Notes under the pieces: generated by a model
Told to the model about the DNA's origin: nothing
The model's database searches: none
The model's input: the letters and a program-made list of their open reading frames with translations, nothing else
Assembly: GCA_047974325.1 (NCBI GenBank)
Contig: JBKECE010000237.1
Span: 20,161 to 84,160 of the forward strand
Origin: QVMP01 sp047974325
GTDB lineage: Bacteria; Bacteroidota; Bacteroidia; Bacteroidales; Dysgonomonadaceae
Direction: 5' to 3'
DNA length: 64,000 bases
Made by a program: the position numbers and the translations under genes
In this document: positions 8,801 to 15,569 of the stretch, in pieces
Layout of the letters: each line of letters starts with the position of its first letter
Numbering within the stretch: position 1 is the first letter of the stretch

Positions 8801-10592
8801 CAGACCTTTAGGCCTGACTGCAGCAGTGCCGGCAGAAACCAGAAATACGGTTAATCTGGCTTGGTCAGCACCTGAAGTGCCAAGCGGACATACATTGGAT
8901 TTCTATAAGGTATATCGTGATGGTGTTGCTATTGCTACAATTGATGCGGATCAACCGACATACACCGACTCCAATGTTCCATCTGGTTATCCTATATATG
9001 CAATTGCTGCAATATATGATCTTACAAGTACTTCTTCAGTTGAATCTCCTAAATCAGATAATGTAACAGTTACTGTTGTAGATTCTTATCAATTGCCATT
9101 TGCAGAAGGTTTTGATACAGGTACTTTCGATACTAACTATTGGGCGTCTTCTCTAGGTTCTAACAATGGTTGGTTGTGCTACACAGGTGCAGGATATAAC
9201 AATCCATTAGGATATGCAGCCACCTTTATTACTACAGGTAATCAGGAAAAATATTTGAGAGCATTGACCTCTAAACCTCTGGATGCCCGTGGACAAAATA
9301 AAGTGACAGCCTCATTCTTATATCAAATTGAACCGTTGAGTACTTTGGTTGGAGTGAAAGATACTGTCTATTTTGAAGTCAGCAATGATGCTGAAGGAAC
9401 TTCATGGACAACTGTGAAACCATACGTATTGAATGCTGCTATAGCTTGGACTCCTCAAACTATTGACCTGACAGATTTGGTTAAGAACAAGATTTTCAGA
9501 ACACGGTTTAGAGCAGCTTCCGGAGCTAACAGAACATACATTGTTTATTATTTGGATGAGTTCTCAATATCTATAGCTTCAGTGGAAACACCTAAGGAAG
9601 TGACTGCTGTTAAGAATGCAGATAATAGTCTTGTAAATGTAACATGGCAAGATCCATCCGGTTCTTATGGTTTAACATATGCCCGGTCAGAACAGGTTTA
9701 TACTATTGGAAATGAGGGTGTACCTTTCATTGCAGCCAATAAATTCACTTCAACTGAACTTGCCAAGTATAAGGACAAGTATCTTACATCTATTTCTACT
9801 TATGTCTATGGAAAAAGTGCTAATGCTAATGTAGACACTAAGCTCAAACTGGCTGTCTTTGTTGGAGGAACCAGAGTAGTGACTCAAAATGTGGCTAGCT
9901 TCACAGAAAATGCATGGAACACATTTAAGCTGGATACTCCAGTGGCAATTCCTGCATCGGGAGATCTTACTTTTGGTATTGAAGTTGCTAACCATGATGT
10001 TATCTCTTATCCGATGATGACCGATAGCGGAACTGGCGTAGAAGGATTCGGCGACCTCTTCACCGAAGACAATGGCGTAACATGGCAAACCCTTACATCA
10101 TGGAACTATCCTTATAACTGGTCTATCATTGGTAACGTAAGAGCCTCGGCTACTACCTCCTCAGAAAGAACAAATGATATCATTGGTTATGAATTGTACA
10201 GAGATGGTGTAAAAATCAATTCAAGTTTGCAATACGGACAAGCATTTGTAGACAGTACATTAACAGCCACTCAGACTGCTTGCTATTCCGTGAAGGCATT
10301 CTATCGTGTAGGTGGAATCTCTGATCTGTCTGCAGCAGGATGTGTAGTGCTTTCAGGCATAGATAATTCTGATCTGTCAAATGTTTCGGTTTATCCAAAT
10401 CCTGCAACAGAATATATCTATATCAATGGAGAATTCACAGATGCAGCATTGTTTGATATGAATGGACGGAAAGTGATCGAAACTGCAATCAGTCCGATTA
10501 CCGTATCTTCTCTTCCTGCCGGAGTGTATACAATTAAGATTGTGACCAAAGACGGCATCAAGATAGGTAAGAAAGTTATCGTCAAAAAATGA
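5811..10592 (+). CDS. Giant BspA-type leucine-rich-repeat surface protein with T9SS tail
   Basis: A 1593-residue exported protein, likely a cell-surface adhesin or binding protein. The signal peptide is residues 1-20 (LLLFISLALCLLGKA). Residues about 114-617 hold many BspA/TpLRR-type repeats of about 23 residues (pattern L-xx-ITIPxxVTxIGxxAF). Residues about 660-990 form a propeller-like region with recurring SPNGxYV, SxDGxxV and VxNDGxVVG motifs. Then come an FN3 domain (about 998-1084), a cleaved-adhesin/MAM-like beta-sandwich (about 1094-1254, starting LPFAEGFDTGTF), a further beta-rich module (about 1260-1450) and a second FN3-like stretch. The last about 75 residues are a type A T9SS sorting domain (VSVYPNPATEYIYI, LPAGVYTIKI, KKVIVKK). 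It is followed by a strong terminator, so it is monocistronic. Export by T9SS is well supported; the ligand is unknown. Confidence 0.88.
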   Translation: MTRKFLLLFISLALCLLGKADPINVSVSTPGGLKEVLEAGYTLANIEDLTVTGTIDARDFATLRTLAKLKKLDISGVTIAAFTGTGGTSPLTTSVSYAANAIPLNGLYTMQGLSAVGLDSLKSVKLPTTIVSIGSNAFSLAKSLESVDFGVSSQLDTIGTNAFMSCASLTTLSLPAGVRSLSTGTFTNCTGLTSITIPDGVTVLPGSLFYGCTNLSSVSFSATSNLTTISNGAFSSLDKLKKVTIPKTVTSVGATAFSKFYGDSILVEAGNTVYASIGGVLAKAALDTIVVAPVHIKSFTIPATVTALGREAFRYCDSLKTISIPSSVTSLGQYALANCPSLTNITLEGTPSISSISDYAFYQSPITSFTIPAGVTSIGNYAFSGTAITSITIPATVTSLGTYLFASCSNLVTANLSALSLTVLPSRTFNICPSLTSVSLPAGLTTISDYSLYSCKALKTVTLPATVTAIGNYAFAYSGFETINLPEGLLTIGNYTFDDLRLGSVSIPASVTSIGTRAFNRVTGLISVSTNNQNYSSFDGALYNKAQTTLLEAPTALVGRYTIPKTVTSIDQYAFYNDSLLTSVEFPAGLAGIGNNAFWNCNLLKKLVVKNPTPIVFTSGNSPFYGLPTTLSVLVPAASVDAYKAALKWKDFASIKGEDLFYDLGWGYPNRVSPNGQYVTGSGAFLWKLGDEAVTYPAGGAGGESVTNDGFIVGTFADSTYMVNGSPLENGGIYKNGKWISLGLGRFGTTTTSSEAGSRPSAVSADGKMVAGMSYQLASFSNVVPFVWKEDASGKFSTDTLTYVYPYGGQGARIWDVSDDGSIACGWTVYPETSGGRRAIVWKSPTEYKILDSTYYSEARDVSPNGKYVATSAGGKAGLYDVQKDTLILFGPSGASPTGVSNDGLVVGYRPSTTGRKGFVWSEKLGYVELKDFIDTYAADVELPEFFQFTNDEDEEFFDVPMHISGDGKVIVGWRGQSAVYRKAWVLSLAKQLDLMNRPLGLTAAVPAETRNTVNLAWSAPEVPSGHTLDFYKVYRDGVAIATIDADQPTYTDSNVPSGYPIYAIAAIYDLTSTSSVESPKSDNVTVTVVDSYQLPFAEGFDTGTFDTNYWASSLGSNNGWLCYTGAGYNNPLGYAATFITTGNQEKYLRALTSKPLDARGQNKVTASFLYQIEPLSTLVGVKDTVYFEVSNDAEGTSWTTVKPYVLNAAIAWTPQTIDLTDLVKNKIFRTRFRAASGANRTYIVYYLDEFSISIASVETPKEVTAVKNADNSLVNVTWQDPSGSYGLTYARSEQVYTIGNEGVPFIAANKFTSTELAKYKDKYLTSISTYVYGKSANANVDTKLKLAVFVGGTRVVTQNVASFTENAWNTFKLDTPVAIPASGDLTFGIEVANHDVISYPMMTDSGTGVEGFGDLFTEDNGVTWQTLTSWNYPYNWSIIGNVRASATTSSERTNDIIGYELYRDGVKINSSLQYGQAFVDSTLTATQTACYSVKAFYRVGGISDLSAAGCVVLSGIDNSDLSNVSVYPNPATEYIYINGEFTDAALFDMNGRKVIETAISPITVSSLPAGVYTIKIVTKDGIKIGKKVIVKK
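6150..7660 (+). repeat. Tandem BspA/TpLRR leucine-rich repeats inside the surface protein
   Basis: About twenty degenerate coding repeats of roughly 69 bases, each encoding a strand-turn unit ending in IGxxAF or a variant. They diverge at the DNA level, so this is an old protein repeat rather than a recent DNA duplication. Confidence 0.75.
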
Positions 10593-10656
10593 TAGATTGT
10601 TGTAGGCTTCAATATAATATGATTGAGGTTTTACAATAACATACATTAGTTTATTT

Positions 10657-10693
10657 CAGAGGGCAATAAGATTTTTCTTATTGCCCTCTGTCT
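10657..10693 (+). terminator. Strong terminator after the LRR protein gene
   Basis: A perfect 14-bp stem (10657-10670 with 10677-10690) with loop ATTTTT. Its central 14 bases are identical to those of the terminator at 4141-4172. The following T tract is short. Confidence 0.75.
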
Positions 10694-10831
10694 ATATAGA
10701 AAATAATTTTCTTTGAAGGTTATCGTAAAGCAAATTTCTTGCCGAAACGTCTCCTGTTCTATTTGTGTATTATGGAACAGGCAGATGCATTTTAAGGTTT
10801 TCGATGTCAGAGAAATCATTTATTATCTCTT

Positions 10832-12469
10832 TTATTGATGACTGTGGTGCATCTCGTCTTGTGTTTCAATGGTCAACGTGTTAAGACTTTGTGCCAAATT
10901 AGCTAAAATTCCATCTTCAGTTGGGGCACTACCGTTTAATGGAGCATAGATTTCGAGACTCGATTTCAACATTTTACCCTCATACAAAGCTTTGATTTCA
11001 TCTGCATTCATTGCTGAGCGGTGGAAAAACAAATTGCTGAAGTCTATGGATTTTGGAGTATCTTCAAAACTGTTTAGGTGAAAACGGATTGGAATCAGAC
11101 TTTCTCCGAAAGTTGTGTTTTTCACCAAAACTCCATCAACATACAGATAGGTTTGTCCTAAAGCATAGTGGTGCGACAGGCTCACCTGATGCCATTCGCC
11201 ATCGTTGAAGGCGGTGCTTGATATCAATTTATTCAAAATCGAATGTGTTTCATATACCAATTTTCCTTCATCATTTATTCTCAATAGTGAAGTAGAATTG
11301 TTGCTATTCGTGAATGAGGCTATAATACCTGTAGATGTGCTTCTAAAAGCAAATGACAAAGTGAACGAATGCACCACATTTTCAGGTGTCCATGTAATTT
11401 GTTTGACTTTGTTATTTTTTTTCAAAGTAATTGATGTATTTTTCGATCGAACAGGCTGAGGTTTACCGAGTGTTAAGGCATCAAACAAAGATGGGACAAA
11501 GACATAGAACATTTCTGCATGTCCAATGGTGTTGGGATGTGCATTATCGGCTTCATACGTTTTCACCCATTTTCCGTTGCCATCATCAATAGATCCGAGA
11601 AGGTTGACACTTGGTATATCCCATTCGTGGATTAGCATATTGAGCTTTTTCACATATTCGTAGTCTGTGGCATTAAAATCGGCTCTTGGATAGTTATTGC
11701 CTATAACCGGAATTTTTCCCGCTTCTCTTGCTTTGTTGATGAGAATCTGCATATTGTCTCGATAACTGTCAAAAGCAGCCTGTCCTTTTTCGTGGATTCC
11801 TTCATTGCCAAGTGACAATCCATAATATACATAACGGGTGCATTTTGTTAGCAGATCTGATTCCCAGCGGTTCAACACATCTGTCGTATTATTTCCGCCA
11901 ATAGATATATTGACCGTATTCCATTCGTGTGCAGCACTTCGGGCAAGCCATTGAGCAAGTAGCTGAGCGTATCCTTTTCCCGTTTCGGCTCCTGTGCCAC
12001 TAGGAACTGACGATCCCATTATGGCTAGTGAATATTCTCCTATGCCTTGGTTCGAGATTGTAATTTCTTTTGATGCAGATACAGTGATTAAGTCGTTGAA
12101 AGTGATGGTTGCCGTAACTGTCACTGTTCCATTTTGTTTTGGACTGAGTTTTCCGGTATTGGAGATCTGAGCAATTTCTTCATTGTCTACACTCCATGTT
12201 GCAGCAGGATAGAATGAATTGACAGGTGTTGCAATGATGCTCATTTGAGAATTTTGACCGCATGCGGTGATATTATTTCCAGTAACAGAAATTGAAGTGG
12301 TTCGCTCATGCAATTCAAGTTCTTCAACTTTCATTGCATTAGTGTTAGCTATATATGTTCCGTCGTCTTTGCCAAGGCCAAAGTACAATTTCTGGGTTAG
12401 AGTCTGCCCAAAAATTTGAAAACAAGAGCTGAAGAGCAAGAAAACAATGTATAAAGTTGTCTTTTTCAT
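10832..12469 (-). CDS. Secreted Ig-like/SGNH hydrolase/LamG-domain esterase, 3' end possibly frameshifted
   Basis: A 545-residue secreted protein with three parts. The signal peptide is residues 1-21 (FLLFSSCFQIFGQ). Residues about 55-145 are a bacterial Ig-like (BIG2) domain (WSVDNEEIAQISNTGKLSP, GTVTVTATI). Residues about 150-345 are an SGNH/GDSL hydrolase with block I IMGSSVPSG, block II SIGGNNT, block III LGNEGI and block V DNAHPNTIGH. Residues about 360-530 are a LamG/concanavalin-like domain (FTLSFAFRST, WHQVSLSHH, YVDGVLVKNTT). This suggests a carbohydrate esterase that acts on the PUL1 glycan. The last eight residues (DEMHHSHQ) look foreign. Another frame of the same strand, running to a TAA at 10770-10772, encodes a more protein-like tail (SSIKEIINDF...LKMHLPVP), which suggests a small indel near position 10850. 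Confidence 0.75.
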   Translation of the reverse strand: MKKTTLYIVFLLFSSCFQIFGQTLTQKLYFGLGKDDGTYIANTNAMKVEELELHERTTSISVTGNNITACGQNSQMSIIATPVNSFYPAATWSVDNEEIAQISNTGKLSPKQNGTVTVTATITFNDLITVSASKEITISNQGIGEYSLAIMGSSVPSGTGAETGKGYAQLLAQWLARSAAHEWNTVNISIGGNNTTDVLNRWESDLLTKCTRYVYYGLSLGNEGIHEKGQAAFDSYRDNMQILINKAREAGKIPVIGNNYPRADFNATDYEYVKKLNMLIHEWDIPSVNLLGSIDDGNGKWVKTYEADNAHPNTIGHAEMFYVFVPSLFDALTLGKPQPVRSKNTSITLKKNNKVKQITWTPENVVHSFTLSFAFRSTSTGIIASFTNSNNSTSLLRINDEGKLVYETHSILNKLISSTAFNDGEWHQVSLSHHYALGQTYLYVDGVLVKNTTFGESLIPIRFHLNSFEDTPKSIDFSNLFFHRSAMNADEIKALYEGKMLKSSLEIYAPLNGSAPTEDGILANLAQSLNTLTIETQDEMHHSHQ

Positions 12470-12692
12470 GGTATTTAATATAAAAATTTATAGTAACTGA
12501 ATACCAAAGAAAGCAGCAATAAATTTATTATAAAACATATGATTTTAGGGAATTCCTAGAATGTCACGTAAATATACTAATTAGACTTAAAGTTGTACGA
12601 TAAAGAGGTGATATATAAGTCTATATGTTTTCTTTAATATTCCATTACCATTTTTCTCGTCTGATTTTTAGATGTGCTTTCCTTCACGAAGA

Positions 12693-13832
12693 CTATATAA
12701 TATCTTTCAGACTCTTGGGGTAATCTATGTCCAGTATAGACTTGTATTCGGCGCAGAAAGAATTAAATATATTGTTCGCAATGCCAATCTTCCCGATCTT
12801 GTTAAGAGCCCTGCATTTAATTGATAATGCATATTCGTCCGTTTTATCATGGGCAAATATAATATCGGCTATCACTATCATCAGATCATTATTGTCACGC
12901 AATGACTCTTGTTTTGACAGTGTTACCATTTCGTCGATGATTGTATTTGAATATTCAGCTTTAAAGCTATCTAACCAAGGAGCCTGTGTAAAGGGCAAAA
13001 GAGGTTCGGTCAGCAGCTCCATAGGAAATTCATTCAAATCGCTTACTGATAGATTTTCCTTTTGTTTAAGATTTTTCAATAAACTGTAAACCTCCATATA
13101 GTCGCAATACACTTTATCTGAAAAAGTGATATTCCAGTAAGCATTTTGGCTGTCAATCTGTATACCGTCCAATGTTTCCATAAGACTTCTTAGTTTATGA
13201 ATGTTTACCCTGCGGTTATTTTGTGCATTCTCTTCCGATTTATCAGGCCATAAAAATTCTCTCAGAGTCACGTTTGATATTCCTTTTTCGTTTTTTTGGT
13301 TGTAGAGAATGATCAGGGCAAGCAATTGTTTTAATATGGGAGTGAATTGTTTGGTTATGTTCTTACCCGTTTTGTCCCACACTTGGAATCCTCCTAAAAA
13401 TAATATTGAAGATTGGTGGTGCTCTGTTTTTCGGGCAGAGTTGAATGCAAATACAGTTTTGCCGCCCGATTCTTCCGAGTTTTTTGTTTGAGTCGTTGCA
13501 GCTCCATTTTTAGCTTTTTTCCTTTTTTGAAAGAGAGTAATTGCACTGGCAATGACCATGCCGACGAATAGTATGATGAGCAAGTATACCCAATAACCAT
13601 GTGTCCAGCTATCTTGTTCTCTTATATCTTCTTCTTTGAGTGGCGGATATGATAAGGAATATATTTTTATGATAGATTTATGATCTTGGATGAAAAGAAC
13701 AACTGCATAAAGTTCAGATTCTGTTTTATTATAATATAATGTACAAAATGAACTTACATCATTAAATGTGAACGGAATGGAATCTGCATATACGACATTT
13801 GAACCGTCTTTGAGATTAAATGACCTGAGCAA
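12693..13832 (-). CDS. C-terminal fragment of the broken regulator (membrane helix and winged-helix DNA-binding domain)
   Basis: 379 residues from the first ATG after the second TAA; the frame is open back to 14180. It holds the last propeller strands, a transmembrane helix (about residues 78-100), a basic linker, and a winged-helix region about residues 140-270 (LFLGGFQVWDKTGKNIT, LREFLWPDKSEENAQNNRRVNIHKLR) with a C-terminal helical region similar to bacterial transcriptional activation domains. If translated from an internal start it could make a constitutively acting membrane-tethered DNA-binding protein. Whether it is expressed is unknown. Confidence 0.55.
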   Translation of the reverse strand: MLRSFNLKDGSNVVYADSIPFTFNDVSSFCTLYYNKTESELYAVVLFIQDHKSIIKIYSLSYPPLKEEDIREQDSWTHGYWVYLLIILFVGMVIASAITLFQKRKKAKNGAATTQTKNSEESGGKTVFAFNSARKTEHHQSSILFLGGFQVWDKTGKNITKQFTPILKQLLALIILYNQKNEKGISNVTLREFLWPDKSEENAQNNRRVNIHKLRSLMETLDGIQIDSQNAYWNITFSDKVYCDYMEVYSLLKNLKQKENLSVSDLNEFPMELLTEPLLPFTQAPWLDSFKAEYSNTIIDEMVTLSKQESLRDNNDLMIVIADIIFAHDKTDEYALSIKCRALNKIGKIGIANNIFNSFCAEYKSILDIDYPKSLKDII

Positions 13833-14183
13833 GAGTGAGGTGTTGCTTTTATTGTTTGGGAAACAGAGAGCATAGAATAGCCCTGCATTTTTGTCTACGA
13901 CAATATTATTGCTTACGACAAAATTAGAAACTGTATTGTTCAGAGTCCAAAGTTTCTTTGTGTGCAGAGTGTTGACATTTACCTCGTATAAGTCAGAATA
14001 ATATTGAGTACCAAGTTCGTGCTTGCCTTTTATGTTACCATAACCTCCAAAAATGAGTTTTAAACTGTCGTTGATCCACCCTGATCCACTCAGATAGCGG
14101 GGAGGTATGCTTTCTTTGTAAGGAAGGCTCAGCCACGGGGCATTTTCTTTATTTTTGTATTGTAATAGATTTTTGTATTGTTA

Positions 14184-14447
14184 GTTGCCATATCCACACC
14201 AAATGTATAGAGCTGAATCTTTAGGTAAAATAAAGGAATTGTGTTGCGAAAAATTAGGATTCTTTAATTGCAGATCATTCATAGACCATTTATTAGTCAG
14301 AAAGTCGAAAATAGAGATCGTTGGAGAATCTAGATCGTAAGACCACAATTCTTTTGTATAAGGATTATAAATCAACTGATTATTCCTTTCCGTAAATGGT
14401 CTGCCGGCTTCGACAGGAATTGTATCAATCCGATTGCTTGTAAGATT
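14184..14447 (-). pseudogene. Middle Kelch-like segment between the two TAA codons
   Basis: 88 codons in the same frame as both neighbours. It contains FTERNNQLIYNPYTKELWSYDL and then WSMNDLQLKNPNF, typical of beta-propeller blades. An internal ATG lies at 14375, but the segment has no independent start signal or function of its own. Just beyond the stop at 14181 the coding strand carries CAATACAAAAAT twice, 18 bases apart. Confidence 0.5.
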
Positions 14448-15227
14448 TTATTTTAGTAACAATGTTCCTTGTGCAAAATAAACACTGTTCTCGGATTCAT
14501 TATATGCGATTTGAGAAAATTCCGGTAATGAGAACTCTTTTTTGAAAGACCATTTCAAATGTCTGTCGATGTTCCATATCGGATTTGAAACTGTAGCCTT
14601 GAGATGATGCAGGCTGTCATATACAGTGTTTTCAAGGTGTTCACGCAAAGGCCAATAGGCTACAGGTTGATTGTCGGCATCAGAAATGCGGATGTTCCGG
14701 ATCGACATCGGAGGCACATCCGAAGAGCTGAATTTTGTGTGTTTCGATCCTCCGAAATAGAAATAAAACTTACTGAGATCTTTGTACTTGCAATCTATTA
14801 CCAGCTTTTCGTTGTTGAATTCAACTATTATTTTCTGTGAAGAAAACTTCAATTGTACGTGTACCCATTTATCCCAATGATAGTTATCTAAAGCTCTTTT
14901 TGGGAATGATTTGTAGATCGCATTTCCTTCCACAAAACTCAACATACGCTCATTCCCTGAAAAATTGGAGATGAGATCAAAGCTTGTGTTATCGTTTGCA
15001 ATTATTCTGAATATATAGCCAAAGTTATACACTTCTTCTCTCAGCTTAATATCAAAGTCGAGAATGAATCCATTAGGTAAAAGAAATTCTTTGTTCAGAT
15101 ATAATGTAGTTCTGTCTTCTTGTTTCTCATTGTGGGACAAGAAAGTAATTCCTGTTGACCTATTTTCACACCAAATAGAGTTCAGTATAAAGAATGAAAA
15201 TATTAATAAGAAATTTCTTTTCTGCAT
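14448..15227 (-). CDS. N-terminal fragment of the broken regulator (signal peptide, LamG-like domain)
   Basis: 259 residues ending at the first in-frame TAA. It starts MQKRNFLLIFSFFILNSIWC, a signal peptide, and continues with a jelly-roll/LamG pattern (LPNGFILDFDIKLRE, WDKWVHVQLKFSS, IIVEFNNEKLVIDC, ISDADNQPVAYWPL). If expressed alone it would be an exported carbohydrate-binding-like protein with no signalling domain. See the whole-gene entry for the joined reading. Confidence 0.5.
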   Translation of the reverse strand: MQKRNFLLIFSFFILNSIWCENRSTGITFLSHNEKQEDRTTLYLNKEFLLPNGFILDFDIKLREEVYNFGYIFRIIANDNTSFDLISNFSGNERMLSFVEGNAIYKSFPKRALDNYHWDKWVHVQLKFSSQKIIVEFNNEKLVIDCKYKDLSKFYFYFGGSKHTKFSSSDVPPMSIRNIRISDADNQPVAYWPLREHLENTVYDSLHHLKATVSNPIWNIDRHLKWSFKKEFSLPEFSQIAYNESENSVYFAQGTLLLK

Positions 15228-15271
15228 AACAATATTTGATATTTCAATATAAATATATGATAGCCATTCAA

Positions 15272-15279
15272 CAAAGCTA
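15272..15279 (-). promoter_or_regulatory. Candidate -7 element for the regulator gene
   Basis: Minus-strand TAGCTTTG, a perfect TAnnTTTG match, 45 bases upstream of the regulator ATG. A TCTG 22 bases further upstream might act as a poor -33. The promoter therefore looks intact although the gene is broken. Confidence 0.4.
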
Positions 15280-15458
15280 AAAAAAAAATATCATATTATG
15301 TCAGAACCATAAATTACAAAAATGATTTGAAGATATATTCTGCTATTTAATGAAAAATTAATTGTACCAAGAGACAAAAATTGAGGACATCCCACTGATT
15401 TAACATTTTTATTTCCCGCGTTAATACAATATTAATGGAATAATTAATACTCAGGATA

Positions 15459-15466
15459 TAAATTTG
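15459..15466 (+). promoter_or_regulatory. Candidate -7 element for PUL1
   Basis: TAAATTTG fits TAnnTTTG. It lies 104 bases before the first GH92 start, leaving an untranslated leader of about 95 bases. No strong -33 element is seen, which would suit an activator-dependent promoter. Confidence 0.4.
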
Positions 15467-15569
15467 TGCAGAAAAGAGGAGTACCTCATATAGACAGTTC
15501 TCCCAACAATAAAGATTAAGATATAATAAAGAAATCTATTTTTTTACTTTGACCAAGATCTAATACAAT

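Larger units (their letters stand above)
12693..15227 (-). pseudogene. Membrane-spanning LamG/Kelch/winged-helix PUL regulator interrupted by two in-frame TAA codons
   Basis: A single frame of 845 codons is open from ATG at 15227 to TAG at 12693 except for TAA at 14448-14450 and TAA at 14181-14183. Read through, it gives a signal peptide, a LamG-like domain (about residues 25-200), Kelch-like propeller sequence continuing smoothly across both stops (NRIDTIPVEAGRPF, then PPRYLSGSGW, LIFGGYGN), one membrane helix (YLLIILFVGMVIASAITLF), and a cytoplasmic OmpR/SARP-like winged-helix domain. This is the architecture of a one-protein transmembrane sensor-regulator that would read the adjacent PUL1 glycan. 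No frameshift is needed to join the pieces. In both places I would expect a Tyr (LLLK-Y-NL and GYGN-Y-QYKN), so single TAT/TAC to TAA changes would explain it. Called a pseudogene, with readthrough or sequencing error as alternatives. Confidence 0.7.
15228..15569. other. 342-bp divergent control region between the regulator and PUL1
   Basis: Very AT-rich. It holds candidate -7 elements on both strands, an AT palindrome cluster (TTAATA/ATTAAT, 15421-15450) and a small GAGG-AGTA-CCTC hairpin (about 15477-15488) in the expected leader of the first GH92 gene. No gene was found. It is the natural place for the operator of PUL1. Confidence 0.5.
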
